From assembly GCF_001418255.1 (NCBI RefSeq), contig NZ_LIPV01000004.1:229170-293169 (forward strand): a DNA stretch of 64,000 bases, given 5' to 3'. This document shows, piece after piece, positions 62,071 to 64,000 of the stretch (position 1 is the stretch's first letter; every line of letters starts with the position of its first letter). The position numbers and the translations under genes were made by a program. This DNA comes from Thiomonas bhubaneswarensis (GTDB lineage Bacteria; Pseudomonadota; Gammaproteobacteria; Burkholderiales; Burkholderiaceae_C). Under the pieces are notes generated by a model. That model saw only the letters and a list, made by a program, of their open reading frames with translations. It searched no databases and was not told where the DNA came from.

Positions 62071-63081
62071 ATGGTTCAGGACGTTCTCTCCCAGGACGAA
62101 GTCGATGCGCTGTTCGGCGGCATCGCCGGCGAAGAGCCGGTGGCCGAACCGGAGGTGGCCGATGAGGGCGGGGTGCGTCCCTACGATCTGGCCAGCCAGG
62201 ACCGGATCGTGCGCGGGCGCATGCCCACGCTGGAAGTCATCAACGAGCGCTTCGCCCGGCTGTGGCGGGTGAGCCTGTTCAACTTCCTGCGGCGCGCTTC
62301 CGAAATCTCGGTGTCGTCGGTGAAGCTGACCAAGTACAACGAATTCATCCGTGGCCTCGTCGTGCCCAGCAATCTGAACCTGGTGCAGATGAAGCCCCTG
62401 CGCGGCACCGCGCTGTTCATTTTCGATCCGCGTCTGATTTTCAGCGTGGTCGACAACTTCTTCGGCGGCGATGGCCGCTTCCATGCCCGCATCGAGGGGC
62501 GTGATTTCACCGCCCTGGAGCAACGCATCATCAAGCGCATGCTCGACATGGTGTTCAAGGAATACAAGACCGCATGGGCGCCGGTGCTGCCGCTGGAGCC
62601 CGAGGTCACGCGCTCCGAGGTCAATCCGCAGTTCGTCAACATCGCCACGCCCACCGAGGTGGTGATCGTATCCACCTTCGATGTCGAAATCGAAGGCGGC
62701 GGCGGCAGCCTGCATGTGTGCATTCCGTACAGCATGGTCGAGCCCATCCGCGACCAGCTCACCACCGGCATGACCACCGACCGCAGCGAGGTCGATCACC
62801 GCTGGGTCAAGGCGCTGCAGACCGAGATGCGCGAGGCCGAAGTGGAAATGCGCGTCGAGCTCCTGCAGCGTCAGGTGCTGGTGCGGGAGCTTCTGCAGTT
62901 GCGCGTCGGCGACGTTCTGCCGGTCGAAATGCCCGAAACCGTGGTGGCCCGGGTCGATGGCATTCCCGTGCTCCTGGGCGAGTATGGTCGGCACGACGAC
63001 AAGATGGCGCTCAAGATCCGCCAGCAACTCTTCCCGGACGTGCCGGAGAAGACGCAGCTCCTGGCGCACGCCGCACACTGA
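62071..63081 (+). CDS. fliM: Motor switch protein FliM
   Basis: The 336-aa protein starts MVQDVLSQDEVDALFGG, the CheY-P-binding peptide. It continues with RMPTLEVINERFARLWRVSL and the middle domain (FSVVDNFFGGDGRF), and ends in a SPOA domain (LLQLRVGDVLPVEMPETVVA). The start is fixed by this N-terminal motif. It transmits CheY-P binding to FliG. Confidence 0.97.
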   Translation: MVQDVLSQDEVDALFGGIAGEEPVAEPEVADEGGVRPYDLASQDRIVRGRMPTLEVINERFARLWRVSLFNFLRRASEISVSSVKLTKYNEFIRGLVVPSNLNLVQMKPLRGTALFIFDPRLIFSVVDNFFGGDGRFHARIEGRDFTALEQRIIKRMLDMVFKEYKTAWAPVLPLEPEVTRSEVNPQFVNIATPTEVVIVSTFDVEIEGGGGSLHVCIPYSMVEPIRDQLTTGMTTDRSEVDHRWVKALQTEMREAEVEMRVELLQRQVLVRELLQLRVGDVLPVEMPETVVARVDGIPVLLGEYGRHDDKMALKIRQQLFPDVPEKTQLLAHAAH

Positions 63082-63110
63082 TTCCGAACCCTTCATCCGC
63101 AGGACACGCC

Positions 63111-63545
63111 ATGGCAGAAGACACCACGACCGACACCGCCGCGACCGACGATCTGGCCGACTGGGGCGAAGCCATGGCGGAGCAGGGTCTGGCGGCCGAG
63201 CCTGCGGCAGCGGCGCCGTCACAGCCCAAGGTTCAGCCCGCGCCCTTTGCCGAACTCCGCGCCGACCAGGGCGGCGCGGCACCCGGCAATCAGCTCGATC
63301 TGGTGATGGACATCCCCGTCACGCTCTCGGTCGAGCTCGGCCGCACCAAGATTCAGATCCGCGAGTTGCTGCAACTCGCCCAGGGCTCCGTGGTCGATCT
63401 GGACCGGCTCGCCGGAGAGCCGATGGATGTGCTCGTCAACGGCTTTCTCATCGCCCGGGGCGAGGTCGTGCTGGTCAATGACAAGTTTGGCATCCGTCTG
63501 ACTGACATCGTCAGCCCCACAGAACGCGCCCGGCGACTGGGCTGA
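63111..63545 (+). CDS. fliN: Motor switch protein FliN
   Basis: The 144-aa protein has an acidic, Ala-rich N-terminal half and a C-terminal SPOA domain (IPVTLSVELGRTKIQIRELL, then QLAQGSVVDLDRLAGEPMDV; FGIRLTDIVSPTERARRL). It completes the C-ring and binds FliH. The usual fliOPQR genes do not follow; a receptor gene on the opposite strand lies 68 bases downstream. Confidence 0.96.
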   Translation: MAEDTTTDTAATDDLADWGEAMAEQGLAAEPAAAAPSQPKVQPAPFAELRADQGGAAPGNQLDLVMDIPVTLSVELGRTKIQIRELLQLAQGSVVDLDRLAGEPMDVLVNGFLIARGEVVLVNDKFGIRLTDIVSPTERARRLG

Positions 63546-63613
63546 GCCTCTTGCCCCTTCCGTGAGGGAAGAAGGCTGAGCCGCGTCCGAGACTCAGGCC
63601 CGAGCAGACCTTC

Positions 63614-64000
63614 TCAAGCCAGCTTGAAGTGTTGCATGCTGTCCTGCAACGCCGTCGCCTGCGCATTCATCTCCTCCGCAGTAGCGGCCAGTTCTTCCGA
63701 AGCCGAGGCGTTCTGCTGCGTCACCGCCGAGAGCTGAGCGACGGCCTGATTGATCTGCTGCATGCCCGTGGACTGTTCTTCCGACGCTGCGGTGATCTCC
63801 TGCACCAGATCGGAGGTCTTGGCGATGTTGGGTGCCATCTGTGCCATGAGCTGGCCTGCCGCATCGGCCTGCTTCACCGTGGTGGCAGCCAGATCGCCGA
63901 TCTCCTTGGCCGCCGCCTGACTCTTCTCGGCCAGCTTGCGCACCTCCGCAGCCACCACCGCAAAGCCCTTGCCATGTTCCCCGGCGCGTGCGGCTTCGAT
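63614..64000 (-). CDS. Methyl-accepting chemotaxis protein, N-terminal part outside window
   Basis: About 128 C-terminal residues are visible; the frame is open to the right edge. It begins in the signalling hairpin ([20 protein letters not shown], then RKLAEKSQ) and continues through [20 protein letters not shown] and [19 protein letters not shown], ending MQHFKLA. No CheR-tethering pentapeptide is present at the end. The sensory domain lies outside. It converges with fliN. Confidence 0.93.
   Translation of the reverse strand: MEAARAGEHGKGFAVVAAEVRKLAEKSQAAAKEIGDLAATTVKQADAAGQLMAQMAPNIAKTSDLVQEITAASEEQSTGMQQINQAVAQLSAVTQQNASASEELAATAEEMNAQATALQDSMQHFKLA

Noticed and set aside
63548..63580. 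Terminator after fliN (CTTCC-gtgag-GGAAG)
   Set aside because: The stem is short and no T run follows.

Overview
This window is GC-rich proteobacterial chromosome packed with motility, chemotaxis and cyclic-di-GMP genes. Gene content and order (flgBCDEFGHIJ-KL, flgA divergent, flgMN, fliDS, fliEFGHIJK-LMN, CheV/CheZ chemotaxis, many c-di-GMP proteins) suggest a polarly flagellated betaproteobacterium, probably Burkholderiales. A Thiomonas-like organism is possible, but that is a guess without database access. No rRNA, tRNA, CRISPR array, phage or complete insertion sequence was seen, and no gene-free stretch exceeds 300 bases.

Layout. (1) 1-6.1 kb: a truncated diguanylate cyclase converges on a giant GGDEF-globin-EAL protein. 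(2) 6.2-16 kb, minus strand: one chemotaxis operon, cheY-cheZ-cheA-(204-aa MCP-like protein)-ODP-like diiron protein-two CZB chemoreceptors-cheV-a third soluble chemoreceptor. A sigma-28-type promoter lies in front of cheY. All three complete receptors lack transmembrane segments, so sensing appears cytoplasmic (oxygen/iron, zinc, redox or metabolic state). (3) 16.1-18.2 kb: a globin-GAF-EAL protein homologous to the C-terminal half of the giant protein in region 1. (4) 18.3-20 kb: sigma-28 promoter, flgM-flgN-csrA-fliW. (5) 20-37.5 kb, minus strand: a long flagellar rod/hook/ring operon flgB to flgL, followed by a 1409-aa multidomain glycosyltransferase, an EAL-HDOD protein and ycgR. flgA is divergent; both directions have sigma-54-like promoters. 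(6) 38.6-42.7 kb: a diguanylate cyclase, then an unusual three-gene CheW-like/coiled-coil module containing a Glu-Pro hexanucleotide repeat. (7) 42.7-50.3 kb: a deleted flagellin pseudogene, fliC, flaG, fliD, fliS, an atypical PilZ protein, a MotD-type stator gene and a SPOR protein, with sigma-28 promoters for the pseudogene, fliC and fliD. (8) 50.3-54 kb: two sigma-54 activators (FleQ-like without receiver, FleR-like with degenerate receiver) separated by an Xre-RES toxin-antitoxin pair. (9) 54-63.5 kb: fliEFGHIJK and fliLMN with a sigma-54-like promoter before fliE. (10) 63.6 kb to the end: a truncated chemoreceptor on the minus strand.

How it fits together. Sigma-54 plus FleQ/FleR-like activators probably drive the hook-basal-body genes. 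FlgM and sigma-28 would then gate flagellin, cap, FlgM itself and the chemotaxis operon. A CsrA-FliW pair encoded here and a textbook CsrA hairpin in the fliC leader suggest translational coupling of flagellin synthesis to secretion. At least seven c-di-GMP synthesis, degradation or effector genes connect oxygen sensing (globin domains) to motor braking (YcgR). Genes expected elsewhere but absent here include fliOPQR, flhAB, motA/motC, fliA, cheR and cheB.
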